From Chloroflexota bacterium (GTDB lineage: Bacteria; Chloroflexota; Limnocylindria; Limnocylindrales; CSP1-4): 49,933 nucleotides of DNA. The DNA lies in NCBI GenBank assembly GCA_021802585.1, contig JAJZRQ010000012.1:1-49933 (forward strand), written 5' to 3'. How positions within the stretch are numbered: the stretch's first letter is position 1; the number at the start of each line of letters is the position of its first letter. The notes under the pieces are model-generated. The model searched no databases. It was given only the letters and a program-made list of their open reading frames with translations, and was not told where the DNA came from. The translations under genes and the position numbers were made by a program. Below, one piece after another: positions 1 to 7,792 of the stretch.

Positions 1-127
1 GGCGGTCATCGCGGCCGGCGCCCAGGGGACCGGGTCGAGCAGCGCGATCTTCACCGCCGCCGATCCTTCCTCGATGCTCGAGGCCATGATCCGGTCCGTG
101 CGACGCGCCTGGGACCGGACGCACTGA
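1..127 (+). CDS. C-terminal end of an unidentified protein (partial)
   Basis: The reading frame starting at base 2 is open from the window edge to a TGA at 125-127, giving about 41 residues that end in ...SVRRAWDRTH. The frame sits 11 bases before the next start codon, whose Shine-Dalgarno-like GAGGAG overlaps this stop, so the two genes are probably co-transcribed. I see no diagnostic motif in such a short tail and do not assign a function. Codon third positions are G/C-rich as in the neighbours, which supports real coding sequence. Confidence 0.6.
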   Translation, partial: AVIAAGAQGTGSSSAIFTAADPSSMLEAMIRSVRRAWDRTH

Positions 128-138
128 GGAGCCCCCCG

Positions 139-633
139 ATGCCCGTTCGCCACGCCTCGTTCACGATCCAGTCGGATCGGCGTCCCACGTTCCACGACGT
201 CACGGCCCAGGTCGAGGACGCGCTCGGAGGGTCCGGCATCCGCGATGGGATCCTCCTCGTCTACTCGCAGCACACGACGTGCAGCGTCCTCATCCAGGAG
301 GCGTCGGACGACACCGACTACTGGGGGACCGAGCTCCTCATGCAGGACCTCGTGACGATCCTCGAAGGGCTCGTGCCGACCTGCCGGACCGAGGGCCAGT
401 ACCGGCATCCGGGCCCCCGGCACATCGCCGCCGCCGCCGGTCGCGACGAGCTGCCGTCATGGTCGCTGAACACCGACGCCCATCTCCGGTCGGTCATCCT
501 CGGCCGGTCCCAGGCGGTGCCGGTGGTCGACGGGCGGATGACGCTCGGGGAGTTCGGGCGGATCTACTTCGCGGACTTCGACCAGGTCCGCGCGCGCGAG
601 CGGACGGTCCGTGTCCAGATCGTCGGCGAGTGA
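139..633 (+). CDS. yjbQ: YjbQ/UPF0047 family protein (secondary thiamine-phosphate synthase-like)
   Basis: This 164-residue protein carries the hallmark YjbQ stretch SQHTTCSVLIQE followed by acidic residues (about residues 54-70). The C-terminal half has WSLNTDAHLRSVILGRSQAVPV and GEFGRIYFADFD, which form the rest of the single beta-rich domain. Members of the family are usually 130-140 residues; here the extra length lies in the middle. E. coli YjbQ has weak thiamine-phosphate synthase activity, but the physiological role is unsettled, so the name should be read as a family label. The ATG at 139 has a GAGGAG 8 bases upstream that overlaps the previous stop codon. No thiamine gene lies nearby. 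Confidence 0.88.
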   Translation: MPVRHASFTIQSDRRPTFHDVTAQVEDALGGSGIRDGILLVYSQHTTCSVLIQEASDDTDYWGTELLMQDLVTILEGLVPTCRTEGQYRHPGPRHIAAAAGRDELPSWSLNTDAHLRSVILGRSQAVPVVDGRMTLGEFGRIYFADFDQVRARERTVRVQIVGE

Positions 634-685
634 CCGTCGGCCGGGCGGCCGCGGCGCGACGCCGCCGGCCCCGGAAGGAGCGAGC

Positions 686-1618
686 ATGACATCCGGGCAG
701 CACCCCGCCATCGGGTTCATCGGCCTTGGGATCATGGGCCGGCCCATGGCCCGCAACCTCCTCCGGGCCGGCCACCGGGTCGTCGTCCATGACGTCGTCG
801 CGGCCCCGGTCGAGGAGCTCGTCGGCGAGGGCGCGGAGCGGGCCGAGACGCCGCGCGACGTGGCCGCCGCCACCGATCTCCTCGTCACGATGCTCCCTGA
901 CTCCCCCGACGTCGAGGCCGTGTACGCGGGCCCGGCGGGGGCGCTCGAGGCGGCCCGGCCGGGCTGGCTGGCGATCGACATGAGCTCCATCGCGCCGCGG
1001 GTCGCCCGGGAGCTGGCAGTCCGCGCGGCCGCGGCCGGCGCGGAGATGCTCGACGCGCCGGTGAGCGGCGGGGACAAGGGGGCGATCGCCGGCACGCTCT
1101 CGATCATGGTCGGCGGCTCGGACGCCGGCTTCGATCGGGCGCGCCCGATCCTCGGCGCCATGGGCCGGACGATCGTCCACGTCGGGCCCTCGGGGGCGGG
1201 GCAGGTCGCGAAGGTCTGCAACCAGGTCGTCGTCGCCGTCGTCATCGAGGCCGTCGCGGAGGCCCTCGTCCTGGGGGCCAAGGCCGGCGTCGATCCCGCC
1301 GCGATCGCCGACGTCCTCCAGGGCGGGCTGGCCGCGACGAAGGTCCTGGAGGTGCGGCGCGAGAACATCCTCGGGGGACGCTTCGAGCCGGGCTTCCGCG
1401 CCCGCCTCCACCTCAAGGACCTCCGCAACGCGCTGGAGCTCGCGCGCGAGGCCGGCGTCCTCCTGCCCGCGACGGCCGAGGTCGAGCAGATGATGCAGCG
1501 GATGCGGATCGCCGGGCGCGGTGACGACGACCACTCGGGCCTCGTCACGGTCCTCGAGGACCTGGCCGGCATCCGAGTCTGCGACGCGGTCGGTCGCGGC
1601 GCGACGCCGACGGCCTAG
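686..1618 (+). CDS. NAD(P)-dependent beta-hydroxyacid dehydrogenase (3-hydroxyisobutyrate / tartronate semialdehyde reductase family)
   Basis: This 310-residue cytosolic oxidoreductase opens with the Rossmann glycine motif IGFIGLGIMGRPMARNLL. It then has the family substrate-binding segment DAPVSGGDKGAIAGTLSIMVGG and the catalytic-lysine region GQVAKVCNQVV. The length matches GarR/MmsB enzymes (about 290-300). These enzymes oxidise 3-hydroxyisobutyrate or reduce tartronate semialdehyde; the sequence alone does not decide which. The frame is open further upstream, but the ATG at 686 is chosen because GGAAGGAG lies a few bases before it and the Rossmann fold begins at once. The gene just downstream on the other strand is a decayed SMP-30 lactonase, so a sugar-acid substrate is plausible. 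Confidence 0.88.
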   Translation: MTSGQHPAIGFIGLGIMGRPMARNLLRAGHRVVVHDVVAAPVEELVGEGAERAETPRDVAAATDLLVTMLPDSPDVEAVYAGPAGALEAARPGWLAIDMSSIAPRVARELAVRAAAAGAEMLDAPVSGGDKGAIAGTLSIMVGGSDAGFDRARPILGAMGRTIVHVGPSGAGQVAKVCNQVVVAVVIEAVAEALVLGAKAGVDPAAIADVLQGGLAATKVLEVRRENILGGRFEPGFRARLHLKDLRNALELAREAGVLLPATAEVEQMMQRMRIAGRGDDDHSGLVTVLEDLAGIRVCDAVGRGATPTA

Positions 1619-2027
1619 CATCGCCCCGGGCGCCCGGGCACCCGCCGAACGGCGTCGCCAGGTGCCCGGCGACGCCCGGCCGCAGGAGGAAGAGGCCGCC
1701 GGCCGGTCGCGCGGCCGGTGGCCGGGTCGTCGTCGAGGACGTCGCCGCGGTGCGTCGCCGAGTCGATGAAGGACATGAGGCGATCGTCGGGGCTCCACGC
1801 GATCCCGTTCGAGATCGCGAGATCGCCGAGCACCCGCTGCGGCGCGGCGGCGACGTCGAGGCGGTCGAGGGAGCCCGCGCGGGGCCGCGCGTCGTGGGCC
1901 ATCGACGGATGAGGCACGCGTCGATGTCGACCCAGCGAAGCCGCCCCGTCGCGGGGTCCCACGACGGGCCCTCGCCCAGCTCGTTGCGGCAGTCGACCGC
2001 GAGGGTCCAGGCCGGCGCCTCAGCCAT
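1619..2027 (-). pseudogene. Decayed SMP-30/gluconolactonase/LRE family gene
   Basis: Reading leftwards from the ATG at 2027, the first about 42 codons give a good SMP-30 N-terminus (NELGEGPSWDPATGRLRWVDID). Recognisable homology then moves to another frame, where ISNGIAWSPDDRLMSFIDS and DVLDDDPATGR appear. These are the conserved SMP-30 middle motifs, normally about 90 residues further into the protein. The intervening region and the whole C-terminal half with its metal ligands are absent. The remnant therefore shows at least one frameshift plus internal and terminal deletions. Its ATG overlaps the end of the upstream HAD gene by 8 bases, so it was once the last gene of that operon. An assembly error would not easily explain both the frameshift and the shortening. 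Confidence 0.8.
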
Positions 2028-2904
2028 CGTCGGCCGCCGACCGCGCCCGGGCCCCTCGGGCGCGCGGGACGCCGGCCGCCGGCCCGTGGAGTGCGTCGGG
2101 AACGGTCCGCCCGGGACCCCAGGCCTCCGGGCCGCAGATGAAGTCCGGGCGCAGCGGGCGGTGGGCGGCGCGCCAGGCGGGGAGGTCGGCGGCGGTCGCG
2201 GGAAGCCGCCCGTCGGCGAGGGCCGCCTGGAACCACGCCTCGATCTCCGCGAAGCGGTCCCACGCCAGGAAGTCGCGGCCGGTCGCCCGCGCCCAGTCGA
2301 GGAGCGCAGCCTTGGCGAACACGACGTCGGCGTGGTGGGCGGCGTAGCGGTCGCTCTGGCCGTCGCCGACGAAGACGACGACGCGCCCCCCGGCCTCGTG
2401 AGCGCGGACGCGCTCGCGCTTGCACGTGCCGCAGACGAAGCACGCCGGGTGGCCGTACGGGAACGCCATGCCGGCGCCCCCGTCGACGTCGTTCTCGTTC
2501 GTCGCGACCGGGATCGCGGCGAGGGCCGGGTCGAGGCGGGCGAGGTTCGAGGCCACGTAGAAGCCGAGGCCGTCGCTCACGACCTCGATCGTCGCGCCAG
2601 CCTCGCGGACCGCGCTGACGAACGAGGGAAACGTCTCGTCCTGCGCGATCGAGGCGGCCACGGCCCGCAGCAGGTCCCCGTCCCGGGGCAGCACCTCCAT
2701 GTCCCACTGCATGAGCTCGCGCGACCCGGCCCGGCCGGCGTCGTAGTCGGCGTCCTTCGCGACGACCACCGCCTGGGGCACGCGGGCGTGCTCCGCGAGC
2801 AGGACGTCGCCGATGTCGCGCCGCGACACCGTCCCGTCGTAGTCGACGAGGACGCTCACCGGGGCGCCGCGACCGAAGACCGGGTTGAGCGGGGCCCGCG
2901 CCAT
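2020..2904 (-). CDS. HAD-superfamily phosphatase, MtnX-like
   Basis: The protein has 294 residues. HAD motif I is DYDGTVS with D21 and D23, which makes it a phosphohydrolase of the PSPase-like class. The C-proximal motif VVFVGDGQSDRYAAHHADVVFAK is the motif III/IV region of MtnX and related phosphatases. A CFVCGTCKRER segment before it adds a CxxC pair that could bind metal. MtnX dephosphorylates 2-hydroxy-3-keto-5-methylthiopentenyl-1-phosphate in methionine salvage, but no other salvage gene is present here, so the substrate is open. The ATG at 2904 follows the EamA transporter stop by 5 bases, so the pair is probably one transcript. The C-terminal about 40 residues are Arg/Ala-rich and run into the lactonase remnant. 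Confidence 0.82.
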   Translation of the reverse strand: MARAPLNPVFGRGAPVSVLVDYDGTVSRRDIGDVLLAEHARVPQAVVVAKDADYDAGRAGSRELMQWDMEVLPRDGDLLRAVAASIAQDETFPSFVSAVREAGATIEVVSDGLGFYVASNLARLDPALAAIPVATNENDVDGGAGMAFPYGHPACFVCGTCKRERVRAHEAGGRVVVFVGDGQSDRYAAHHADVVFAKAALLDWARATGRDFLAWDRFAEIEAWFQAALADGRLPATAADLPAWRAAHRPLRPDFICGPEAWGPGRTVPDALHGPAAGVPRARGARARSAADDG

Positions 2905-2909
2905 CGTGC

Positions 2910-3956
2910 TCAGGCCTCGAGGAGCGGCGGCGGCTCGGGCGTGGGCCGGCGGCCGGGCGGGGGGCCGAGCGGGGCGCGGCGCGAGACGAGGATCCCGGCC
3001 ACGATCACGAGGCCGCCCCCGACCTGACCGGCCAGGATCGGCTCCCCGAGGGTCGCCGCGGCGAAGAGGACGGTGAGGGCCGGGACGAGGAGCTGGAGGT
3101 TCGCCACCCGGCTCGGCCCGACGAGCGCGATCGCCCGGAAGACGAGGACGTTCGCGAGGCCGCCGGCGACGATCCCCGCGTAGGCGAAGGCGACGAGCGT
3201 GCCGGGTGCGATCCAGGCCGGCCCCGCGCTGACGAGCTGGACGAGGCCCGGCCCGGCCATGACGGCGGAGCCGGCGAGGATCGCCCAGGCGGTGAGCCGC
3301 AGCGGCGAGAGTGACGCCAGGAGCGGCGCCGACAGGGCGAGGTACGTGCCCCAGCTGATCGCCGCGACGAGCGTCAGGAGATCGCCGACCCCGCCGCCCC
3401 CGAGGTCGAGCCCGCGGGCCGCGACGACGATCGCAACCCCGCCGAAGCCGATCGCGGCGCCGGCGAGGCGGGCCCGGTGCGCCATCTCCGTCCTCATCGC
3501 CACGGCGACGAGAGCCGTCCAGATCGGCGTCGTCCCCACGATGAGCGCCGAGGTGCCGGCCGTCGTCGACGACAGCGCAGTCGCCCACAGGACCTGGTAG
3601 ACGCCGAACCCGAGGGCGCCGAGGAGGGCGACCCGGAGCGCGAGCGCGCGTGGGATGCTCACCGAGCCCTCGCGCAGGCGGAGGATGGCGAGCAGGACGA
3701 GGCCGGCGAGGAGGAACCGCACGAAGGCGAAGCCCACCGGGGGGACGACCGCGATGATCCCCTTCACGACGACGAAGTTCGCCGCCCAGGCGACCATGAC
3801 GAGGAGCGCCCCGGCCTCCGCGAGGCGGCGGGCGTCGCCGCGGGGGCGCACGCCGGCGATCGCGCGCGCGAGGACGTCCCGGCCGGCGGGCACGGGTGCC
3901 GCCCACCCCGCGGCCGGCACGTACGGCGCCGTGGGCGGGCTCACGTCCCCGGACAC
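2910..3956 (-). CDS. EamA/DMT-family transporter
   Basis: This 348-residue inner-membrane protein has about ten hydrophobic helices arranged as two EamA repeats. The first begins LLVMVAWAANFVVVKGI and the second begins near DLLTLVAAISWGTYLALSAPLL. The pattern GEPILAGQVGGGLVIVAGILVSRR close to the end is the usual C-terminal EamA helix. DMT transporters export metabolites or amino acids, and no substrate can be read from the sequence. The GTG at 3956 is used; an in-frame GTG at 3944 is an alternative and neither has a clear ribosome site. The N-terminal about 45 residues before the first helix are not conserved in the family. It probably forms an operon with the HAD gene that follows 5 bases later. 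Confidence 0.85.
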   Translation of the reverse strand: MSGDVSPPTAPYVPAAGWAAPVPAGRDVLARAIAGVRPRGDARRLAEAGALLVMVAWAANFVVVKGIIAVVPPVGFAFVRFLLAGLVLLAILRLREGSVSIPRALALRVALLGALGFGVYQVLWATALSSTTAGTSALIVGTTPIWTALVAVAMRTEMAHRARLAGAAIGFGGVAIVVAARGLDLGGGGVGDLLTLVAAISWGTYLALSAPLLASLSPLRLTAWAILAGSAVMAGPGLVQLVSAGPAWIAPGTLVAFAYAGIVAGGLANVLVFRAIALVGPSRVANLQLLVPALTVLFAAATLGEPILAGQVGGGLVIVAGILVSRRAPLGPPPGRRPTPEPPPLLEA

Positions 3957-4011
3957 GGGAACGGCCCCGGCGGCCGCCTGCGGCGCCGGGGCCGTGGTCT
4001 CGGCGATGAGA

Positions 4012-4167
4012 TCAGACGCCTTCCTGCTCGAGCTCCAGCGCCTCTTCGTCGCTCTCCTCGGTGAGCTTGAGCCACACGAAGAGCCCGGCGAGGACGACGA
4101 GCGGGATGACGACGGCGGCCGCGAGGAGGATCCCCAGGATCGTCGCCATGGTCTTGAGGGCTTTCAT
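4012..4167 (-). CDS. 51-residue single-pass membrane peptide with acidic tail
   Basis: A short frame starts at ATG 4167 and ends with TGA at 4012. It has a basic N-terminus (MKALKTM), one hydrophobic helix at about residues 8-34, and an acidic C-terminus (TEESDEEALELEQEGV). A GGAGG lies 7 bases upstream of the start, one of the best ribosome sites in the window. The charge asymmetry predicts an N-in helix with the acidic tail outside, but topology is not proven. It follows the 167-residue gene by 19 bases and belongs to the same transcript as the ABC export module. I recognise no family. It could be a small accessory subunit of the exporter or of the 167-residue protein. Confidence 0.7.
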   Translation of the reverse strand: MKALKTMATILGILLAAAVVIPLVVLAGLFVWLKLTEESDEEALELEQEGV

Positions 4168-4186
4168 CCGCCTGCCTCCTTGTGCG

Positions 4187-4690
4187 TCACGCCGGGTGCC
4201 GGAGCTGCGGCGCTTCCGCGATCATCGTCTCGAGGTCTTCCTTCGTGAACTCGGCCAGGTTGTGGTGCGCGCCGGCCTGGCCGACGACCTGGAGGCGGAC
4301 GACGTACGACCCGCCCTGCTCGAAGAAGAAGATGTCGTGCGGGCGCTGGCTGTCGATCCAGCGCCCGAGGACGCGGAACGACTTCTCATAGTAGCCCGCC
4401 TTCGACCAGTCGGGCGCGGCGGCGGCCTCGGCGCCGCGGCGCGCGACCGCCTCGTCCATGAACCGGGCGATGTCGTCGTCGAGGAACGTCAGGGTCTCCT
4501 TGACCTGGTGCCCGACCGCCTCCGACCACGTCCCCTGCTGGCCGCCCTCGACGACGAGGCCCTGGACGATGAACCCGTCGGGGGCCTCGAGGAGGAGCAC
4601 GTCGCGCATCCCTCGCTGGTCGAGGAACGCGCCGATGGAGCGCAGGACCTCCTCGAAGTCCTGGCGAGGGCTTCCCTCGTAGATCCGCAT
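4187..4690 (-). CDS. Uncharacterised 167-residue protein with an internal repeat
   Basis: The ATG at 4690 is preceded by GGGGGAGG at good spacing, so the longer GTG start at 4711 is not used. The protein is soluble and acidic. Two segments of about 35 residues look like diverged copies. The first, near residues 17-48, runs IGAFLDQRGMRDVLLLEAPD then GFIVQGLVV. The second, near 104-135, runs LGRWIDSQRPHDIFFFEQGG then SYVVRLQVV. Each predicts helix, turn, strand, strand. Between them lies a helical linker with WSEAVGHQVKETLTFLDDDI. I do not recognise the family. It lies between the ABC-2 permeases and a small membrane peptide and is probably co-transcribed with both. Confidence 0.75.
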   Translation of the reverse strand: MRIYEGSPRQDFEEVLRSIGAFLDQRGMRDVLLLEAPDGFIVQGLVVEGGQQGTWSEAVGHQVKETLTFLDDDIARFMDEAVARRGAEAAAAPDWSKAGYYEKSFRVLGRWIDSQRPHDIFFFEQGGSYVVRLQVVGQAGAHHNLAEFTKEDLETMIAEAPQLRHPA

Positions 4691-4732
4691 CACGCCTCCC
4701 CCGGCCCGCACGGGCGGGACGATCCCCGGCCC

Positions 4733-5647
4733 TCAGCTGCCGGTCGTCTGGTCGATCAGGCCGCGTTCCCGCGCGATCCGCTCGAAGACGCGGAAGACCG
4801 CCCAACTCCCGAGTGTAAGCACGGCAGTGGTCGCGCACAAGGCGAGAAGGACGCCCGCGTCGGGGATGGACCCCAGGACGCCCGGCGTGGGAACCCCGAG
4901 GAGGGCCCGCCGGACCCCCTCGAGCCACCATGTCGTCGGCAGGACGAGGGCCAACGGCCGGATCGCGGCGGGCAGGACGTCGAGGGGGAAGATCGTGCCG
5001 GAGAGGAGGTAGAGGCCGCCGGCGATCGCCTCCGGGTAGTTCCACGCCTCGCGGCGGATCGTCAGGCAGAGGCCGGCGACGGCAAGGCCGAGGGCGACGA
5101 CCGCGCCGAGGCCGAGCGCCATCGACGCGCCGAAGAGCGGCCAGTCCACCCGGCCGACGTCGATCCGGACGCCGAGGAAGACGACCCCCACGAGGAGGGT
5201 GACGAGGAATCCCGCGGCCGCGGCGAGGAGCTGGGCCGACGCCCGGCCGAGGAGGAACGGCAGGAACCGCGCGGCGCTGACGACGATGTACTTCAGCATC
5301 CGGTAGCGCTCGCGGTCGTCGAGGACGGCCCACACGAACCCGGACATCCCGCCGCCGACGAACGTCCAGCAGGCGCTCCCGACGACGAGGAACGCGAGGT
5401 AGTCCGGCCGGGCTCCGCCCGACACGATCCAGACGATCGCGACGAGGATGAGCGCCGCGCCGACCGGCCGGGCGACGGAGTAGACGGCGAAGAGGAATGG
5501 GTCCGCCCAGTTCGACTCGATCGCCCAGCCGAGCCGGGCGCCCGTCGTGAGCGAGCGCCAGGAGGCCGTGATCCGGTGGGCGGGCGGGGCGTGCTCGCCC
5601 GGCATCCCGGGCCGGTGCCCGTGACGGTCGACGACACGCGCCGTCAC
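4733..5647 (-). CDS. ABC-2 type transporter permease (second subunit)
   Basis: This 304-residue integral membrane protein has about six hydrophobic segments and the ABC-2 signature near the C-terminal third, LYLLSGTIFPLDVLPAAIRPL followed by LPTTWWLEGVRRALLG. Its long cytosolic N-terminus ends in the amphipathic helix that usually contacts the ATPase. The GTG start at 5647 lies 10 bases after the stop of the first permease, so the two are translated from one message and probably form a heterodimer. Length is normal for the class. ABC-2 systems export drugs, lipids or polysaccharides; nothing here fixes the substrate. A 42-base gap separates it from the 167-residue protein. Confidence 0.87.
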   Translation of the reverse strand: MTARVVDRHGHRPGMPGEHAPPAHRITASWRSLTTGARLGWAIESNWADPFLFAVYSVARPVGAALILVAIVWIVSGGARPDYLAFLVVGSACWTFVGGGMSGFVWAVLDDRERYRMLKYIVVSAARFLPFLLGRASAQLLAAAAGFLVTLLVGVVFLGVRIDVGRVDWPLFGASMALGLGAVVALGLAVAGLCLTIRREAWNYPEAIAGGLYLLSGTIFPLDVLPAAIRPLALVLPTTWWLEGVRRALLGVPTPGVLGSIPDAGVLLALCATTAVLTLGSWAVFRVFERIARERGLIDQTTGS

Positions 5648-5657
5648 CGTCCGCCCC

Positions 5658-6605
5658 TCACTGCCAGCGCGCCATGAGCCGGCCCTCGGCGCGAGCCTTC
5701 CGCTCGAAGTACGCGAGGGCGAACCGGGCCAGGACGAGGAAGACGGCGCACATCGCCACGAGGATCGCCGCCTCGGCGGCCGGCGGGAGGACGCCGATGC
5801 CGGTCACCTGCGAGAACGTGAGCTGGCGGATCGCATCGAGGCCCACGGCGAGCGGCAGAAGGCCGATGGCGAGGCCCGCCAGCGGCCCGAGGACCTTCAC
5901 CGGCGCGTAGAGGCCGCCGAGGAAGTAGACGGGCTCCTGGAAGAGGTTCGCGAGGTGCCATGCCTCGCGGCCCCAGAAGAGGAAGAGGCTTGCCATGAGC
6001 ATCCCCAGGCCGTAGAGGGCGACGAGCGTCAGGAGGAAGACGGCCCCGAGGAGGAGCCACTGGTCGATCGCGTACTGGACGCCGAAGAGGATCGACCCGA
6101 CGGCGACGATGACGAGGGCCCGGGTGCCGGACAGGTAGAGGCCGCCGACCGCCATCCCGACGAGGATGCTCATGAGGCTGATCGGGGCGGTGAAGTAGAT
6201 CTCGAGGTTGCCCTCGCCGCGGTCCCAGTAGAGCTGGGCGCCCATCGCCCACAGGACGTTGAGCCAGAACGCGGTCATCGCGCCGCCGAGGACGGCAAAG
6301 CCGACGTACGCCTCGGGCGCCTCCAGGGCGCGGTAGACGAGGACGAAGGCGCACGTCGAGAGGAACGGGAGGGCGATCTCGAAGAAGACCCACGACTTCT
6401 CGCGGAGGCTCCCGCGGACGCGCGGATAGGCGCGCCCCACGATCCCTCGGAGGTTCGTCGCGAGGGTCCGGCGGGCGCTCCACGACGCCGCCTCGCGGGG
6501 GCCCGCGCCGGCGGCGCGGCCGCGAACGGCGGGGTCGGGCGGCGGATCCGGGGCGCCCGGCCGCGGCTCGGGCAGGTGCGGCGACGGCGCGCCCGGGGGG
6601 CTCAT
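5658..6605 (-). CDS. ABC-2 type transporter permease (first subunit)
   Basis: This 315-residue membrane protein has a Pro/Ala-rich, poorly conserved N-terminus of about 45 residues and then six predicted helices. The typical ABC-2 pattern VYFLGGLYAPVKVLGPLAGLAIGLLPL lies near residue 235. The ATG at 6605 overlaps the TGA of the ATPase gene by four bases, which couples their translation. A frame open far upstream through the ATPase on this strand is a shadow of high GC content and is not part of the protein. With the ATPase and the second permease it would form a full exporter. Confidence 0.87.
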   Translation of the reverse strand: MSPPGAPSPHLPEPRPGAPDPPPDPAVRGRAAGAGPREAASWSARRTLATNLRGIVGRAYPRVRGSLREKSWVFFEIALPFLSTCAFVLVYRALEAPEAYVGFAVLGGAMTAFWLNVLWAMGAQLYWDRGEGNLEIYFTAPISLMSILVGMAVGGLYLSGTRALVIVAVGSILFGVQYAIDQWLLLGAVFLLTLVALYGLGMLMASLFLFWGREAWHLANLFQEPVYFLGGLYAPVKVLGPLAGLAIGLLPLAVGLDAIRQLTFSQVTGIGVLPPAAEAAILVAMCAVFLVLARFALAYFERKARAEGRLMARWQ

Positions 6606-7633
6606 CCTTCCTCCGCGGGCGGCGGCGCCTCGTCCGCCTCGTCGAGGCCGCGCCCGACGAGCTCGACGAAGACGTCCTCGAGGGTCGGCTCCGACTTCGC
6701 CAGGCCGCGGATCCGTGCCCCGGCCGCCGTCAGCGCGGCGATGACGGCGGCCAGGGCCCCGTCGTCGGCGAGGACGAGGCTCACCGTGACGCCGTCGGGC
6801 GCCGCCGCGCCCGCGCCCGCCGCCCCAAGGGCCGCGGAGCGCACGCCCGGAAGCCCGACGAGCGTCGCGGGCCCGCCGGGGAGCTGGTCGAGGGCGATCC
6901 GGAACAGCGACTCCTCCTGGACCCGCCGCTTCAGCTCGGAGGGCGTCCCGAGGGCGAGGATCCGGCCCCGGTCGACGATCGCGACGCGGTCGCACAGCTC
7001 GTCCGCCTCGGCCATGTAGTGGGTCGTGAGGAGCGCCGTCCGGCCCGGGACCGCCTCGCGCCAGCTCCGGAAGTGGCCCCGGATGTCGCGGGCCGCGCCG
7101 ACGTCGAGGCCGAGCGTCGGCTCGTCGAGGAAGAGGATCCACGGGTCGTTGACGAGGCTCCGGGCGACGTTCAGCTTCTGCCGCTGACCGGTCGAGAGCG
7201 AGCTGACGCGCTGGAGGCGCTGCTCTCCGAGGCCGACGAGGTCGAGGAGCTCGTCCGTCCGCCGCCAGCCCTCGCGCGTCCCGAGGCCGTAGAACTGGCT
7301 GAACATCCAGAGCTGCTCGCGGACGGTGAGGATTCCGTAGCCCGACTGCTCGCCACCGGCGACCATGTTCATGATCCGCCGGATGCGGACCGTCTCGGTG
7401 ACGACGTCGAAGCCGGCGACGCGGGCGGTGCCCGCGGTCGGGAGGAGGAGGGTCGTGAGGATCTTGATGAGCGTCGTCTTCCCCGCGCCGTTCGGGCCGA
7501 GGAGCCCGAACAGCTCGCCCGCGGGAACCTCGAGGTCGACCCCGTCGAGGGCGACGACCGGGCTCGGCTTCGCCTTGTAGACCCGGCGGAGGGCGCGGGC
7601 CTCGATCGCGGGGCCGGACGGCGCCGACGGCAT
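6602..7633 (-). CDS. ABC-2 system ATP-binding protein
   Basis: This 343-residue nucleotide-binding subunit has Walker A GPNGAGKTT (residues 46-54), a Q-loop near EQSGYG, signature LSTGQ (146-150) in place of the common LSGGQ, Walker B ILFLDEPT (catalytic E171) and switch histidine in TTHYMAEAD. The C-terminal about 100 residues form the extra domain usual for DrrA/CcmA-type exporters and end in PTLEDVFVELVGRGL. The ATG at 7633 is chosen over a GTG one codon upstream. It heads a minus-strand operon of ATPase, permease, permease and two uncharacterised genes. The family exports lipids, antibiotics or polysaccharides; no self-resistance gene is present to narrow this down. Confidence 0.92.
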   Translation of the reverse strand: MPSAPSGPAIEARALRRVYKAKPSPVVALDGVDLEVPAGELFGLLGPNGAGKTTLIKILTTLLLPTAGTARVAGFDVVTETVRIRRIMNMVAGGEQSGYGILTVREQLWMFSQFYGLGTREGWRRTDELLDLVGLGEQRLQRVSSLSTGQRQKLNVARSLVNDPWILFLDEPTLGLDVGAARDIRGHFRSWREAVPGRTALLTTHYMAEADELCDRVAIVDRGRILALGTPSELKRRVQEESLFRIALDQLPGGPATLVGLPGVRSAALGAAGAGAAAPDGVTVSLVLADDGALAAVIAALTAAGARIRGLAKSEPTLEDVFVELVGRGLDEADEAPPPAEEG

Positions 7634-7792
7634 CACCGGGCGGCCACGGCGATCGGAGCGGTGCTCGTGCCGCGGCGCGTCCCGAGAGACGCGACGAGGA
7701 CGACCGCCACGGGCGCGGCGGGCGCGGCGGGCGATCGACGACGGCGAGGCACGAGCGACTCCTCCGAGCAGGCGACGGGACGGGCCCGTCCG
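7634..7792. other. Intergenic region between the ABC ATPase start and psuG 3' end
   Basis: This 159-base stretch carries the upstream region of the exporter operon and the downstream end of psuG, both on the minus strand. It is rich in GGCGCGGCGGGC-type simple runs. I see no convincing hairpin with a T run and no clear TAnnnT box, so neither a terminator nor a promoter is called. Confidence 0.4.

Noticed and set aside
457-1572. Long minus-strand frame over yjbQ and the dehydrogenase gene
   Set aside because: Arg/Ser/Ala-rich shadow with no family motif; the plus-strand genes have clear family signatures.
1619-2027. SMP-30 break read as a selenocysteine TGA
   Set aside because: The two halves are in different frames with missing sequence, which a recoded TGA cannot explain.
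4733-7633. Bacteriocin or antibiotic self-resistance cluster
   Set aside because: There is an ABC-2 exporter but no biosynthetic gene, precursor peptide with leader, or modifying enzyme nearby.
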